Origin: Asticcacaulis sp. ZE23SCel15
GTDB lineage: Bacteria > Pseudomonadota > Alphaproteobacteria > Caulobacterales > Caulobacteraceae
Assembly: GCF_030505395.1 (NCBI RefSeq)
Contig: NZ_CP130044.1
Span: 1,039,001 to 1,103,000, forward strand
Reading direction: 5' to 3'
Length of the DNA stretch: 64,000 bases
A program made the position numbers and the translations under genes. The notes beneath the pieces are model-generated. The model was not told the origin of the DNA, made no database searches, and was given only the letters and a program-made list of their open reading frames with translations. This document shows, piece after piece, positions 45,223 through 55,035 of the stretch. Within the stretch, counting starts at the first letter, position 1, and each line of letters opens with the position of its first letter.

Positions 45223-45323
45223 GAGCGTTTTCCCAATAAGTGGCTCCACTTATTGGATCAGAAAGAGCGACAAAACAAATATCTGGAGCAAGATTACGAT
45301 CCACTTAGATCGGAATTTGCTCC
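45223..45323. repeat. Dispersed palindromic repeat, copy 2, with adjoining inverted repeat
   Basis: The 49-nt core (45223-45271) begins GAGCGTTTTCCC and has the stem AATAAGTGG-CT-CCACTTATT, then GGATCAGAAAGAGCGAC. A second inverted repeat, GGAGCAA at 45285 against TTGCTCC ending 45323, carries the stop codon of the SGNH gene (45294-45296). Compared with copy 1 the stem bases differ in pairs, so pairing is kept. It is inside the glycan operon and may partly end transcription. Confidence 0.75.
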
Positions 45324-46379
45324 AGGTTTAGAACAGGTGGCCGCGTCCTTGAGCGTGGTGCGCAGATCGCCCACGACTTGCTGGACGCGGAGGTGACGGG
45401 TTTCGGCCTTAAGGTGATAAACCGTGTCGAAAAACAGCGATTTATCGAATACATAATCGGACGGTGGCCGCGGCGCCTTGACCGCATCAGGGCCGGTGGT
45501 CAGCGCCGTATGAACGCTGTCGATCTGGGTTTTATTGGCTTCGTAATAGTGGCGCATAGTCGGGGTGTAGGACATGACCACATGCACGCCCTTGGCCTCC
45601 ATCGCCTTGGCATAGGCCTTGATGGCGGGGACAACCGTGGGGTCAATGCCGGTCTGATAAAGCTTGGTGCCCTCTTCAATGTCGCCGGTCCAGGCAACAC
45701 CCTTATGGCCCACCAGGTCGCCGGTCGGGGCGAAGCTTTTGAAGGATTCAACCTCGATCAGCTTATCGAGCAGATTGTCACCTTTGGGCCTGAACAGTTC
45801 ACCGCGCGCCGCCTGATTGCCTATGCGCAACAGCTTGGATTGAGCCACGAACGGGATGGCAGAGACGGCCTCACCGATTTGTTGTGGCGTAAGGTAGGCA
45901 ATGGCAGCGGGGTTGGTCTTGACGATGGCGTAGAGATCCTTGCCTGACCCTTCGATCGGCTTGCCAAAACTGTCCCATTCAAAAGCGATGACAATGATGT
46001 CGCCGGGTTTCACATCGTCAGCCACTTCGCGCATCAGATAGCGCACACCGAAATAGCCGTTGAGGCCCATATTGACCGCCGGGCAACCGGTTTCGCGCTC
46101 AATCAGCGTTGAATCCATACCGTAGGACAGGTTCGATCCGCCGACCAGAACGATCTTTTTGCCCGGCAAGGTCGAGAGCCGGTCATGCTTCAACAGGGTA
46201 GCGCGCGCATAGTCGTTATCATCAGGGATGCCTAGCACGACGGCCATCAGGGTCGCGACCGCGGCGGCACTCAGCAGGCCAAGGCGTGCCAGCAGGCTTA
46301 AGGCGCCCTTGGGCTTTGCGGCCATCTCTGGCAGCGCCGCGTCACCTTCATTTGGTTTTGGCGTTTCGCTGTCCATCAT
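45294..46379 (-). CDS. Membrane-anchored SGNH-fold protein (AlgX/DltD-like)
   Basis: 361 residues. One membrane anchor (about 28-50) precedes a periplasmic SGNH-type domain: VLVGGSNLSYGMDS gives the nucleophile Ser82. The C-terminal FFDTVYHLKAETRHL provides the Asp/His pair typical of acyltransferase partners of MBOAT proteins. Start ATG 46379 overlaps the MBOAT stop (TGATGATG); the second ATG three bases on is equally possible. DltD and AlgX/AlgJ act with an MBOAT to acylate surface polymers, so a shared job is likely. Confidence 0.82.
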   Translation of the reverse strand: MMDSETPKPNEGDAALPEMAAKPKGALSLLARLGLLSAAAVATLMAVVLGIPDDNDYARATLLKHDRLSTLPGKKIVLVGGSNLSYGMDSTLIERETGCPAVNMGLNGYFGVRYLMREVADDVKPGDIIVIAFEWDSFGKPIEGSGKDLYAIVKTNPAAIAYLTPQQIGEAVSAIPFVAQSKLLRIGNQAARGELFRPKGDNLLDKLIEVESFKSFAPTGDLVGHKGVAWTGDIEEGTKLYQTGIDPTVVPAIKAYAKAMEAKGVHVVMSYTPTMRHYYEANKTQIDSVHTALTTGPDAVKAPRPPSDYVFDKSLFFDTVYHLKAETRHLRVQQVVGDLRTTLKDAATCSKPGANSDLSGS

Positions 46380-47848
46380 CAGAACCTGAAATAGATGAAT
46401 TTTTGGTCGAGGTTGTAATAGGCCCCCAGAATGACGACGGCGACCGTTGCGGCATAGACCAGACCCCAGCGCTGCCATGACGGCAGGGCACGATAGATGT
46501 CGCCAACCTTGGCGTGATCCTTATACCACTCAGGGGCCATGACCACGATGATGCCGAGGATCGCCAGCGCCATTTCGGCCAGCTTGCCGTCGATGACCGA
46601 ACGGATGCCGCCCGCAAACCCACCCCAGCCGGTGTGCATATGGGTGATGATATAGCCGGCATCGGCCAGCGAATCCGACCGGAAGAAGATATAGGCAAAG
46701 CAGACGAGGAAAAAGGTCACGCCGATCTTGAGGGCGCGGTAAGTCTTGGGGCGCTTGGTCAGGCCGGAGTTTTTGGCAAACTTGTTCCAGGGCTTTTGCG
46801 CCAGCAGCGACACGACCACATAGCTACCGTGCAGCGCGCCCCAGACGATGAAGGTCCAGTTGGCGCCATGCCAGAAACCGGACACCACAAAGGTCAGTAT
46901 CATCCCGGCCAGCATCAGATTATACATCTTAAGCCCGGTCCAGCGGCTGCGCGAAAACGGCGTATAGACGTAGTCGTTAAGCCATGAGCTTAAGGATATA
47001 TGCCAGCGCTTCCAGAAGTCCTGAATGGAAACGGCGAAATAGGGGCGGTTGAAGTTCGGCAACAGCTTGATGCCAAACACCATGGCGGCACCGAGTGCGA
47101 TGTCGGTATAGCCGCTGAAATCGAAATAGAGCTGAAACGCATAGAGCCAGGTTGCAAACACCATGGCCACGCCGTCAAAGGCATGGGGATCATCATAGAC
47201 CCGGTTGACGAACGGCGCGATGCGGTCAGCGACCACGACTTTTTTGAATGCGCCCCACAGCATCAGTTGCAGGCCCGCCGTCATCAGGGCGTAATTAAAG
47301 CCTGTGAGAGGGACGCGCAGTTGCGGCAGCAAATTCTTGCCGCGCTCGATGGGGCCGGCGATCATCTTGGGGAAGAAGAACACAAACGTGCCAAACACCC
47401 ACGGGTCACGCTCGGCTTTGTCGCCGCGCAGGGTGTCGATCAGATAGCCGATCATCAGGAAGGTGTAGAATGAAATCCCCAGCGGCAGGATGATGTTCAA
47501 AACCGGGACATCATAGGACGCCCCAAACCAGCCGAACAGGCCGCGCAAGGACTCATTGAAAAACGAGGTATATTTAAACCCGACCAGATTGAGCACCAAC
47601 AGCACAATGGCGATGGTCATGATCATCTGCTTGCGGGGCTTATCCTCGGCCTTTTCTATCGCGATTGCGAAATAGTAGACGAGACCCGCCGCCACCAGCA
47701 GGTGCACCAGGAATAAAGGCCCTGACCAGCCATAAAATACCAGACTGGCGATCAGCAAAAGGTGCAAGCGAAAACGAGACGGCATCAGCATATAGCCGAT
47801 GACGGTCGCTATAAAAAAGACAATAAATTCAATTGAATTGAACAGCAC
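46379..47848 (-). CDS. MBOAT O-acyltransferase (AlgI/DltB-like)
   Basis: 489 residues, about eleven membrane segments. Family features: FGIKLLPNFNRPYFAVSIQD, FWKRWHISLSSWLNDYVYTP and the catalytic-His region VSGFWHGANWTFIVWGALHG. MBOAT proteins of the AlgI/DltB group hand an acyl group from a cytoplasmic carrier to an extracytoplasmic partner. It is the first gene of the minus-strand operon that continues through the SGNH protein, acyl carrier protein, ligase and SDR. The promoter should lie in 47849-48192. Confidence 0.94.
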   Translation of the reverse strand: MLFNSIEFIVFFIATVIGYMLMPSRFRLHLLLIASLVFYGWSGPLFLVHLLVAAGLVYYFAIAIEKAEDKPRKQMIMTIAIVLLVLNLVGFKYTSFFNESLRGLFGWFGASYDVPVLNIILPLGISFYTFLMIGYLIDTLRGDKAERDPWVFGTFVFFFPKMIAGPIERGKNLLPQLRVPLTGFNYALMTAGLQLMLWGAFKKVVVADRIAPFVNRVYDDPHAFDGVAMVFATWLYAFQLYFDFSGYTDIALGAAMVFGIKLLPNFNRPYFAVSIQDFWKRWHISLSSWLNDYVYTPFSRSRWTGLKMYNLMLAGMILTFVVSGFWHGANWTFIVWGALHGSYVVVSLLAQKPWNKFAKNSGLTKRPKTYRALKIGVTFFLVCFAYIFFRSDSLADAGYIITHMHTGWGGFAGGIRSVIDGKLAEMALAILGIIVVMAPEWYKDHAKVGDIYRALPSWQRWGLVYAATVAVVILGAYYNLDQKFIYFRF

Positions 47849-48192
47849 TTGTCAGTCAGCCCGCTTTAAAAATTACCTGTAAAATCCATATTCCGGCATC
47901 ACCAGAAACGGGACATAAGCCCGCCGGTGCGAAGCGCTGAGCAAGGACTATGCCTAAACTCCGCGAGTGTCTGGATAATACCCCAAAATAATATACGCCA
48001 ACTTTCAGGCGGTCTGACGGGATTCTGCAAATAATAGATAATTAAGCATAAATTACACTTGCCCGTCGCAATCCTGCCCATCGGTCTCCCGATATGACAC
48101 CTTAACGTCAAATAACAGCGTTGGGAAGAGTGAACACGGACAAATGTTGCAAAGCAGCATAGGGGCTGCGCCTTTATGGCCACAGGTGGGGG
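47849..48192. other. Gene-free interval upstream of the MBOAT operon
   Basis: About 340 bp without a convincing gene; a 94-codon frame on minus has poor composition. It should contain the promoter of the operon beginning at 47848. A CtrA-like sequence TTAA-N7-TTAC (7/8) is at 48042-48056 in an AT-rich patch. No terminator hairpin or repeat recognised. Confidence 0.4.
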
Positions 48193-48855
48193 CTATTTCA
48201 CGGCCAGCACAATACCGACGAGGATGGCGACATAGTGGGCAGAGGCTCCGGCCAGCACATGGCCATGCCAGATGGCGCGGCGGAATTTCAGGCGCTTATT
48301 CATGTAAAAAATCGTGCCCACGCTATAGAGCACGCCACCTGCCGCCAGCATAATCAGAGCGGGCATGGGCACTTCGCGGATCATGGGCTTAATGGCAATC
48401 ACAATGAGCCAGCCGAGCGCCAGATAGAACACGATCCAGATGACCTTGCTCAAGTGCGGTAAAAACAGCTTTCCGGCCATGCCTAAGCCCGCCAGCGTCC
48501 AGACCGCCACCGTCATGCCGATAGCCCAGCCGCCCTCCAGCGCCTGAGTGGTAAAGGGGGTGTAGCTGGCGGCAATCATCAGGAAAATGCCAGCGTGGTC
48601 CAGCCGTCGCAAAAACGGCTGCCAGTTCGGCTTGGCGAAGTTATAGGCGGTCGAAAAGGCCAGCATGGCGACAAAGCCGAGCGCATAAACGCTGACGGCG
48701 GCGACTTTACCCAGATAGCCGTGACTGATGGCAAGGCCAAGCGCAATGCCGCCCCCAAACAGGGCCATGCACAGCCCAACCACATGCACGATCAGGTCGG
48801 CGCGGCGTTCCGTAGGTGTGGGGTAATGGTCAGATGTAACGACAGATGAGGTCAT
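48193..48855 (-). CDS. Hemolysin III / PAQR-family membrane protein
   Basis: 220 residues with seven membrane segments. Family motifs: RRLDHAGIFLMIAASYTPF and GHVLAGASAHYVAILV, with the conserved Asp and His residues thought to bind zinc. Bacterial members (YqfA/HlyIII) influence membrane lipid or are named hemolysins from expression experiments; the real role is uncertain. Single gene with no linked partner. Confidence 0.9.
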   Translation of the reverse strand: MTSSVVTSDHYPTPTERRADLIVHVVGLCMALFGGGIALGLAISHGYLGKVAAVSVYALGFVAMLAFSTAYNFAKPNWQPFLRRLDHAGIFLMIAASYTPFTTQALEGGWAIGMTVAVWTLAGLGMAGKLFLPHLSKVIWIVFYLALGWLIVIAIKPMIREVPMPALIMLAAGGVLYSVGTIFYMNKRLKFRRAIWHGHVLAGASAHYVAILVGIVLAVK

Positions 48856-48947
48856 GGAATTGGAGCCTGCAAGCGACGTAACGACTTTTCGTCACTATAA
48901 TAGGGCCTCAAAACCAGATCAAGCCAATCACATTCGGTTCAGAATGA

Positions 48948-49607
48948 TTACACCGTAAGGGTTTCCTTAACGTCACCTGTCTTTTTGCGTCGGAAATGCC
49001 AGTAGGTGAGGCCGCTGACCAGTGCGGCAAAGAAACACCACACCGACGGATAGTTGAGCCTGAAAAAACTGAAGGCCACGGCAAAGCCCACGACCATGGC
49101 CATGCCAATCACGCGCACGCTGACGTGGCTTGAGATAAAGAACGCCGCGCAGGTGGCGACCACATAGGCGCTGCGTATCCAGAACCCGCCACCGACCGGG
49201 TTGGTGTAGACCAGACATTGATTGACCATTTGCACGGCTACGCCGTATTTCAGAATAATCATCAGCGTAAAGGCAGCGACGGCAACGCCGAGCAGTAGTA
49301 CCACCTGCATCAGCCGTTTGCGGATCAGGTCAGGCTCAATCAGCAGGATCGACAAAGGGATGATGACCGGCCATATCACCCCGATAAAGACGGCGTAACC
49401 TTGGGTCAGGGCGTGGGTCGCCGCCCCGGTGCCAGCCTGTGGTAACAAGACCCACAGGCAGCCTTCGATAAATTGTTGAATGGCAAACAGCAGCGGTACA
49501 GACGCGAATGGACGCTCAGATTTTAATGTGGTTTCGCGCAGGGCCATGACGCCCGCCGTGGCGATAAAGGCGCTGGCGGCAAAGCTGACCGGGGCCGAAA
49601 AACACAT
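48948..49607 (-). CDS. DUF6629-family membrane protein
   Basis: 219 residues beginning MCFSAPVSFAASAFIATAGV, a signature of the DUF6629 family, with about seven hydrophobic segments and a Cys near the N-terminus. Function unknown. A short gap separates it from the hemolysin-III-type gene in the same direction. It ends with a charged tail (RRKKTGDVKE). Confidence 0.82.
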   Translation of the reverse strand: MCFSAPVSFAASAFIATAGVMALRETTLKSERPFASVPLLFAIQQFIEGCLWVLLPQAGTGAATHALTQGYAVFIGVIWPVIIPLSILLIEPDLIRKRLMQVVLLLGVAVAAFTLMIILKYGVAVQMVNQCLVYTNPVGGGFWIRSAYVVATCAAFFISSHVSVRVIGMAMVVGFAVAFSFFRLNYPSVWCFFAALVSGLTYWHFRRKKTGDVKETLTV

Positions 49608-49729
49608 GCTGATACCCTCCGTATACCCGGAGAAAGTGACGTGCTTTTCGGCCGTTGTAAACCAGAGCGCATTCCAAAAAGTGTGCAGCGGTTTTTGGAC
49701 TCAAAATGCGCGTCAAAAGAAACACTAAA

Positions 49730-51856
49730 CTAATTCCCCGGTGCGTAAGGGAATTTCAGTGACCTGTAATAGTCCAGCGTCTTCTCCGGCGCGGCATAAC
49801 CGGCGGGCAAGGGCCGTTTGGAAATCGACTGAAAATAGGCGACCGACGCATCGCGCCACCATCTGGCTTCGCGTTCCTGAATCATCAGATTAGTGGCTAC
49901 GGTGTCAAAGCGTTCGGCATCGACGTAAGGCTTAAGCGACGCCCAACGATTGCGCATGGTGGTCACATCGGATGCGCCTTTGGAATAGGTCACCACCACC
50001 TCATCCCACAGGCTGCGACCCGATTTGACCTTATGGTCCCAGGGCAGATGGTGGAACCACAACAGATAGCGCTCATCCATGGTCTTTGGGTCGGCCCATA
50101 GCTTGGCGGCTTTTGGGGTGTACTGAGCAATGGCGTTCGAGCCGGTTTTCATCCGGTCAAAGCCGATGCCATTGATATCGGCCTTATGATAATAGACCGG
50201 ATTCCAGTCGGCGCGCTCCAGATTATCGACCCACGGCCCCGGCCCATAGTGGTGGCCGGTATCCATCAGGTGATGCAGCCCCAGCGGCGTCATGTAATCG
50301 GCCACGGTTTCGCGTGAGGTCATCATCATATCGACCACGGGTGCCACAAAGGCCGGATCATTGGAAAGGGTCATGCGAGCCCAGTCATCGGCAATCGCGC
50401 GCGATGAGGCCTGCGGGTTCCAGGCCAGCCGCCCGAAAGCGTACCAGTTGGCCTGATCGAAATCAGACCCCGACCAGTTGCGGTCCATGCCGATATTGGC
50501 CACACCCGCGATACCGGTCAGTGTGTGGTTATCGACCGCGCCTTCGACGACCTTGGCGACGGTATTGCCCGCCTTGCCATTTGCAAAGGTGTCGGCTTTC
50601 AGCGCTTCTTCGTAATATTGGCCAAGATAGGCGAGGTGAGTCGAAAAACCGAGATATTCCTTGGTGATCTGGAACTCCATCATCAGCGGCGTCTTCGGCA
50701 TGGCCCCGAACAAAGGGTGGAAAGGTTCACGCGGCTGAAAATCGATGGCGCCGTTTTTGACCTGAACCAGCACATTGTCAGCAAACTGACCATCCAGCGC
50801 CTTGAACTCGTCATAGGCCTGCTTGTGGCGGTCATCGGGCTTTTCGTGGCTGTAGACAAAGGCCCGCCACATGACGATGCCGCCATGCGGTTTTAACGCC
50901 TCCGCCAGCATATTGGCGCCGTCGGCATGGCTGCGCTTATAGTCCTGCGGGCCGGGCTGGCCCTCACTATTGGCCTTGACCAGAAAGCCGCCAAAATCGG
51001 GAATAGCGGCATAGATTTCATCCGACTTGGCTTTCCACCACGCCCGTACCTGCGGATCTAGCGGATCGGCGGTTTTGAGACCTCCCTCTTCGATCGGGGC
51101 CGAAAAGCGCGCCGACAGATATACCTTGATGCCATAGGGCCGGAAGATGTCGGCCAGGGCTGCGGTCTTGGCGATATAGGGTGGGCTCAACGACACGGCG
51201 TTGGAATTGACATTGTTCAGCACCGTGCCGTTGATCCCGACCGAGGCATTGGCGCGGGCATAGTCGGTGTAGCGGGGGTGCTTAACATCCGGCAGCTTCC
51301 ACCAGTCCCAGATGGTCGTGCCGGCATAACCGCGCTCGACCGAGCCATCAAGATTGTCCCAGTGATTGAGTACGCGCAGCTTGACCTTTGGGGCATCGGT
51401 GATGTTGAGGCTGGTCAGGGGCTGACGGGTCTGGATCAGTTTCAGGTACTCAAACACCCCGTAAAGCACACCGATGTCGCGGTTGGCGGCGATGATCGTC
51501 ACCGGCTTATCGTTCAGGCGCGTGGTGCGGATAACATAGCCTTCTTCGCCAGCCTTGGTCAGGTCAGGATTAAGGAGGGCGATGGCCGCAGAACCGGACG
51601 GGGTGCCAATGATGATGGCGTTATCGCGGAGGGTGCCGGTCTCGATCATCTTGCCCGACAAGCCGCTCAAGCCGCGCTCAAGCTCTTGCGCGGCGGCGGT
51701 CAGGGTCGGCGTGGTGCCTTCGGAAACGATAGAGGTGGCGGGGATGGCATAGCCTGCCTCGACCGGACGATATCTCTGCCACAGGTCATAGCCGTCCTCG
51801 GCCTGTACCGGTAGCGCTAACATAAGGGCGCAAACCGCCACTATCCATCGCAACAT
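49730..51856 (-). CDS. aguA: Alpha-glucuronidase (GH67)
   Basis: Removes 4-O-methylglucuronic or glucuronic acid from xylo-oligosaccharides. The 708 residues have a signal peptide (about 1-19, ending PVQA), a small alpha/beta N-terminal domain and the GH67 barrel with LNHWDNLDGSVERGYAG, YLSARFSAPIEEGG and GGFLVKANSEGQPGPQDYKR. The last contains the acidic residues of the active site. GGGAGGTTTGATATG gives a strong start. It is last in manD-uxaC-aguA on minus, supplying glucuronate to those enzymes. The signal peptide implies periplasmic action. Confidence 0.94.
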   Translation of the reverse strand: MLRWIVAVCALMLALPVQAEDGYDLWQRYRPVEAGYAIPATSIVSEGTTPTLTAAAQELERGLSGLSGKMIETGTLRDNAIIIGTPSGSAAIALLNPDLTKAGEEGYVIRTTRLNDKPVTIIAANRDIGVLYGVFEYLKLIQTRQPLTSLNITDAPKVKLRVLNHWDNLDGSVERGYAGTTIWDWWKLPDVKHPRYTDYARANASVGINGTVLNNVNSNAVSLSPPYIAKTAALADIFRPYGIKVYLSARFSAPIEEGGLKTADPLDPQVRAWWKAKSDEIYAAIPDFGGFLVKANSEGQPGPQDYKRSHADGANMLAEALKPHGGIVMWRAFVYSHEKPDDRHKQAYDEFKALDGQFADNVLVQVKNGAIDFQPREPFHPLFGAMPKTPLMMEFQITKEYLGFSTHLAYLGQYYEEALKADTFANGKAGNTVAKVVEGAVDNHTLTGIAGVANIGMDRNWSGSDFDQANWYAFGRLAWNPQASSRAIADDWARMTLSNDPAFVAPVVDMMMTSRETVADYMTPLGLHHLMDTGHHYGPGPWVDNLERADWNPVYYHKADINGIGFDRMKTGSNAIAQYTPKAAKLWADPKTMDERYLLWFHHLPWDHKVKSGRSLWDEVVVTYSKGASDVTTMRNRWASLKPYVDAERFDTVATNLMIQEREARWWRDASVAYFQSISKRPLPAGYAAPEKTLDYYRSLKFPYAPGN

Positions 51857-51883
51857 ATCAAACCTCCCGTTTTTATTTTAGTA

Positions 51884-53296
51884 TTATAGTTTGTAGGCCT
51901 GTTTGGCCAGTTTGTAGCTTAGGTCATAGGCGACCTCGGCGGCCTCATCTTCATCAAGACGATGCTCCGCCACCAGTCGCGCCAGATGCCCGCAATCCAT
52001 GCGCCGCGCCACATCATGCCGTGCCGGAATGGAGAAAAAGGCGCGGGTGTCGTCATTAAAGCCGACGGTGTTGTAATAACCGCCGGTCTCGGTCATCTGG
52101 TCGCGGAACCGGCGCATGCCTTCGGGTGAGTTGTGGAACCACCACGGCGGGCCGAGCTTCAGCGCCGGATAATGACCGGCCAGTGGGGCCAGCTCGCGCG
52201 AATAGACGGTTTCATCGAGCGTAAAGACGATAAAGGTCAGGCGCGGATCATTGCCATAGGCGTCGAGCAGCGGTTTCAACGCATGGACATATTCGGTCGC
52301 CAGCGGAATATCCGCACCCTTATCACGGCCAAAGCGACCCAGCACATGTTGGTTATGACTGCGGTACACGCCCGGATGCAGTTGCAGCACCATGCCGTCA
52401 TCAAGGCTCATGCGCGCCATTTCGGTCAGCATCTGCCCGCGGAACAGGTCGGCCTCATGGGCGCTAAAATCACCTGACCGGATTTTGTCATAAAGCGCTG
52501 CGGCCTCAGCGGGCGGCAGATTGGCGGTGGTGGCGCGGACATGGCCGTGGTCGGTTGAGGTGGCTCCGGCTTCGCGGAAAAAGGCACGGCGGTTTTGGTG
52601 GGCCTTCAGATAGCCCGCAAAGGTCGTGATATCTTCGCCCGCCAGTTGCCCGAACCGCTCCAGATTTTCGGCAAAGCCTATATGCTCCGGGTCCATGACC
52701 GGGTCAGGGCGATAGGCGGTAACCACGCGCCCACCCCAACCGCTCTCGCGGATTTTTTTATGGTGGCGCAGGTCATCGAGCGGCCCTTCGGTGGTAGCGA
52801 TGACCTCGATATTAAAGCGCTCAAACAACGCACGCGGCCGAAAGGCGTCGGTTTTAAGGCTTGCGTCCATCACCTCATAGTAATGATCCGCCGTTTCCGG
52901 CGTCAGGGTGACGTCAATGCCGAAAACCTGAGAGAACACCCAGTCCAGCCACATGCGTGACGGTGTGCCCCGGAACAGGTAATAGTTGTCAGCAAAGGTT
53001 TTCCAGATTTTGCGCGGATCGGTTTCATATGGGGCGCCGTCGTGCGTGGCGATCCCCAGCGATGCCAGATCGACCCCTTGCGAATACAGCATCCGGAAAA
53101 CATAGTGATCCGGCACGATCAAAAGCTGCGCCGGATCAGGAAAGGCTTCGTTATCGGCAAACCACTGCGGGTCAGTATGGCCGTGCGGGCTGATGATCGG
53201 CAGGTCCTTGACCGTCTGATAAAGCCTGCGGGCAATATCGCGGGTGGTGGGATCTGCCGGCAGCAGCCGGTCGGGATGCAGTTTCAGCACGGCCAT
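51884..53296 (-). CDS. uxaC: Glucuronate (uronate) isomerase
   Basis: Converts glucuronate to fructuronate, and galacturonate to tagaturonate. The 470 residues are of the amidohydrolase fold with metal-ligand pair H38-G-H40 in ISPHGHTDPQWF. The family motifs DHYYEVMDASL, ATTEGPLDDLRHHKK and HPGVYRSHNQHVLGRFGRDK follow. It lies 13 nt after manD and 27 nt before aguA. Fructuronate reductase (uxuB) is expected elsewhere. Confidence 0.95.
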   Translation of the reverse strand: MAVLKLHPDRLLPADPTTRDIARRLYQTVKDLPIISPHGHTDPQWFADNEAFPDPAQLLIVPDHYVFRMLYSQGVDLASLGIATHDGAPYETDPRKIWKTFADNYYLFRGTPSRMWLDWVFSQVFGIDVTLTPETADHYYEVMDASLKTDAFRPRALFERFNIEVIATTEGPLDDLRHHKKIRESGWGGRVVTAYRPDPVMDPEHIGFAENLERFGQLAGEDITTFAGYLKAHQNRRAFFREAGATSTDHGHVRATTANLPPAEAAALYDKIRSGDFSAHEADLFRGQMLTEMARMSLDDGMVLQLHPGVYRSHNQHVLGRFGRDKGADIPLATEYVHALKPLLDAYGNDPRLTFIVFTLDETVYSRELAPLAGHYPALKLGPPWWFHNSPEGMRRFRDQMTETGGYYNTVGFNDDTRAFFSIPARHDVARRMDCGHLARLVAEHRLDEDEAAEVAYDLSYKLAKQAYKL

Positions 53297-53309
53297 AAAC
53301 TTAAGGCCC

Positions 53310-54518
53310 CTACCAATTAAACAGGGTGCCGTCTTGCAGGCGGTTCACCGGCAGATAGGCGCGCTGGTACGGATATTTTGCAGCCAGGTCTTCGTCGATA
53401 TCCACGCCCAGACCCGGCGTTTCATTGACCTGCATGAAGCCCTTATCGAAGGTGTAGCTGTGCGGGAAAACCTCATCGGTGGCGTCGGTGTGGCGCATAT
53501 ATTCCTGCACCCCGAAGTTCGGTACCGAGATGTCGAAGTTGAGGGCTGCCGCCATACAGACCGGCGACAGGTCGGTGGCGCCATGACAGCCGGTGCGGAC
53601 ATTATAGATGTCGGCAAAAGCGGCGATCTTCTTCAAATGCGTCAAACCACCGGCATGGACGACCGTGGCGCGGATATAGTCGATCAACTGGTTCTGGATC
53701 AGATCCTTGCAGTCCCAGATCGAGTTGAAGATTTCACCCACCGCCAGCGGCGTGGTGGTGTGTTGACGGATCAGGCGGAAGTTTTCCTGATTTTCAGCCA
53801 CGACCGCATCTTCCATCCAGAACGGGCGGTAGGGTTCCAGATCGCGCCCCAGACGACCGGCTTCGATCGGGGTCAGGCGGTGGTGGACATCGTGCAACAA
53901 ATGCACCTCATCCCCCAGCGCGTCACGGGCGGCGGCAAACATTTTCGGCACGACGCGCAAGTAAGCTTCGGTAGACCAGACATTCTCCGTCGGCAGGTCG
54001 GCATCGGCGGGTTCATAGAACATCTTGTCCTTGGAGACGCCGTAGGTTGAGGCCAGCCCCGGCACACCGCACTGAATGCGAATAGCCTTGTAACCCATCT
54101 CTTTATAGGACTGTGCCACCTCAATGGTGTCTTCAATCGAGGTGCCGTTGGCGTGGCCATAGACCATGACGCCGGTGCGGCACTTGCCACCCATGAGCTG
54201 ATAGACCGGTAGGTTTGCGACCTTACCCTTGATGTCCCACAGCGCCATATCGACGGCAGCGACGGCGGACATGGTAACCGGCCCCCGGCGCCAGTAGGCA
54301 CCACGGTACAGGAACTGCCAGATGTCTTCGATCTGGTGCGGGTCGCGCCCGATCAGGCACGGAATAACGTGATCTTCGAGGTAGGACACGACCGACAGTT
54401 CGCGGCCATTGAGGGTGGCATCGCCCAGACCATAGACACCTTCGTCGGTCATGATCTTGAGCGTCACAAAGTTGCGGCCGGGACAGGTGACAATAACCTT
54501 GGCGGACGTGATTTTCAT
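53310..54518 (-). CDS. manD: D-mannonate dehydratase, enolase superfamily (ManD)
   Basis: Dehydrates D-mannonate to 2-keto-3-deoxygluconate. The 402 residues show ManD features: [20 protein letters not shown], the [14 protein letters not shown] segment with the first metal ligand, [13 protein letters not shown] and [11 protein letters not shown] with the later acidic ligands. It is preferred to the related RspA branch on context: uxaC follows directly. Some members have little activity, so activity is an inference. First gene of the minus operon; the operator gap begins 1 nt upstream. Confidence 0.9.
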   Translation of the reverse strand: MKITSAKVIVTCPGRNFVTLKIMTDEGVYGLGDATLNGRELSVVSYLEDHVIPCLIGRDPHQIEDIWQFLYRGAYWRRGPVTMSAVAAVDMALWDIKGKVANLPVYQLMGGKCRTGVMVYGHANGTSIEDTIEVAQSYKEMGYKAIRIQCGVPGLASTYGVSKDKMFYEPADADLPTENVWSTEAYLRVVPKMFAAARDALGDEVHLLHDVHHRLTPIEAGRLGRDLEPYRPFWMEDAVVAENQENFRLIRQHTTTPLAVGEIFNSIWDCKDLIQNQLIDYIRATVVHAGGLTHLKKIAAFADIYNVRTGCHGATDLSPVCMAAALNFDISVPNFGVQEYMRHTDATDEVFPHSYTFDKGFMQVNETPGLGVDIDEDLAAKYPYQRAYLPVNRLQDGTLFNW

Positions 54519-54708
54519 TTAGCTTAATACTCCGAAGCCGCAGCCCTGATGATGGGCGTCATGTTTGCGGACGCTCACCTTCGACAGGCTGTCATATTTA
54601 AAGATGTTCCGTTCCCTCGCGTCGTGGCTTTGGGCCGCGATCAGTTTTGTTAGTAAGCTTTAGTCCGTGCCTTTTGGTGATCTTCGAGGTCTTTAATTGC
54701 CGCGTAAT

Positions 54709-54719
54709 TGGTATGACCT
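54709..54719. promoter_or_regulatory. FadR/UxuR-type operator, manD side
   Basis: TGGTATGACCT matches the FadR-subfamily operator TGGT-N3-ACCA at 7 of 8 fixed positions, and the flanks (AATTGG) resemble UxuR sites. About 190 bp upstream of manD. The regulator encoded at 58235 is the likely ligand-responsive repressor. Confidence 0.5.
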
Positions 54720-54854
54720 ATTTTTATATATAACCCAAATCCACCCCGGTTGCGCAAGCTTTTTCTTGATAAAAGACTGTATTCATTCTGGATGGTATAT
54801 CCGGCAACGAAATATCAGATATTTGTGCCATAAAACACGAATTTGTATGACAAA

Positions 54855-54866
54855 GTAAGCGCTGTC
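54855..54866. promoter_or_regulatory. LacI-type operator half-match
   Basis: GTAAGCGCTGTC centres on AGCGCT like the perfect palindrome at 55070-55081 but matches it less well. LacI-family operators often come in pairs. No lacI-type gene is in the window, so a distant regulator such as XylR would be needed. Confidence 0.35.
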
Positions 54867-55035
54867 AATTCAGGGCGTGTAAGGTGTTGCGGAAAAAACG
54901 CGCCTGTGGGGAAATGGTGGTAGTGGTCAGGGTCTCGCAGACTTGTATCTTGCCAAAAAATCTTAATAATATCAACTGGAAATGACCAAAGCTGTCATAT
55001 CGCGCGCCGCTATTTGTAGCTTATGGCGCTATTAT

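Noticed and set aside
47899-48183. 94-codon minus-strand frame upstream of the MBOAT gene
   Set aside because: Composition rich in Arg, Cys and His with no ribosome site and no recognised family.
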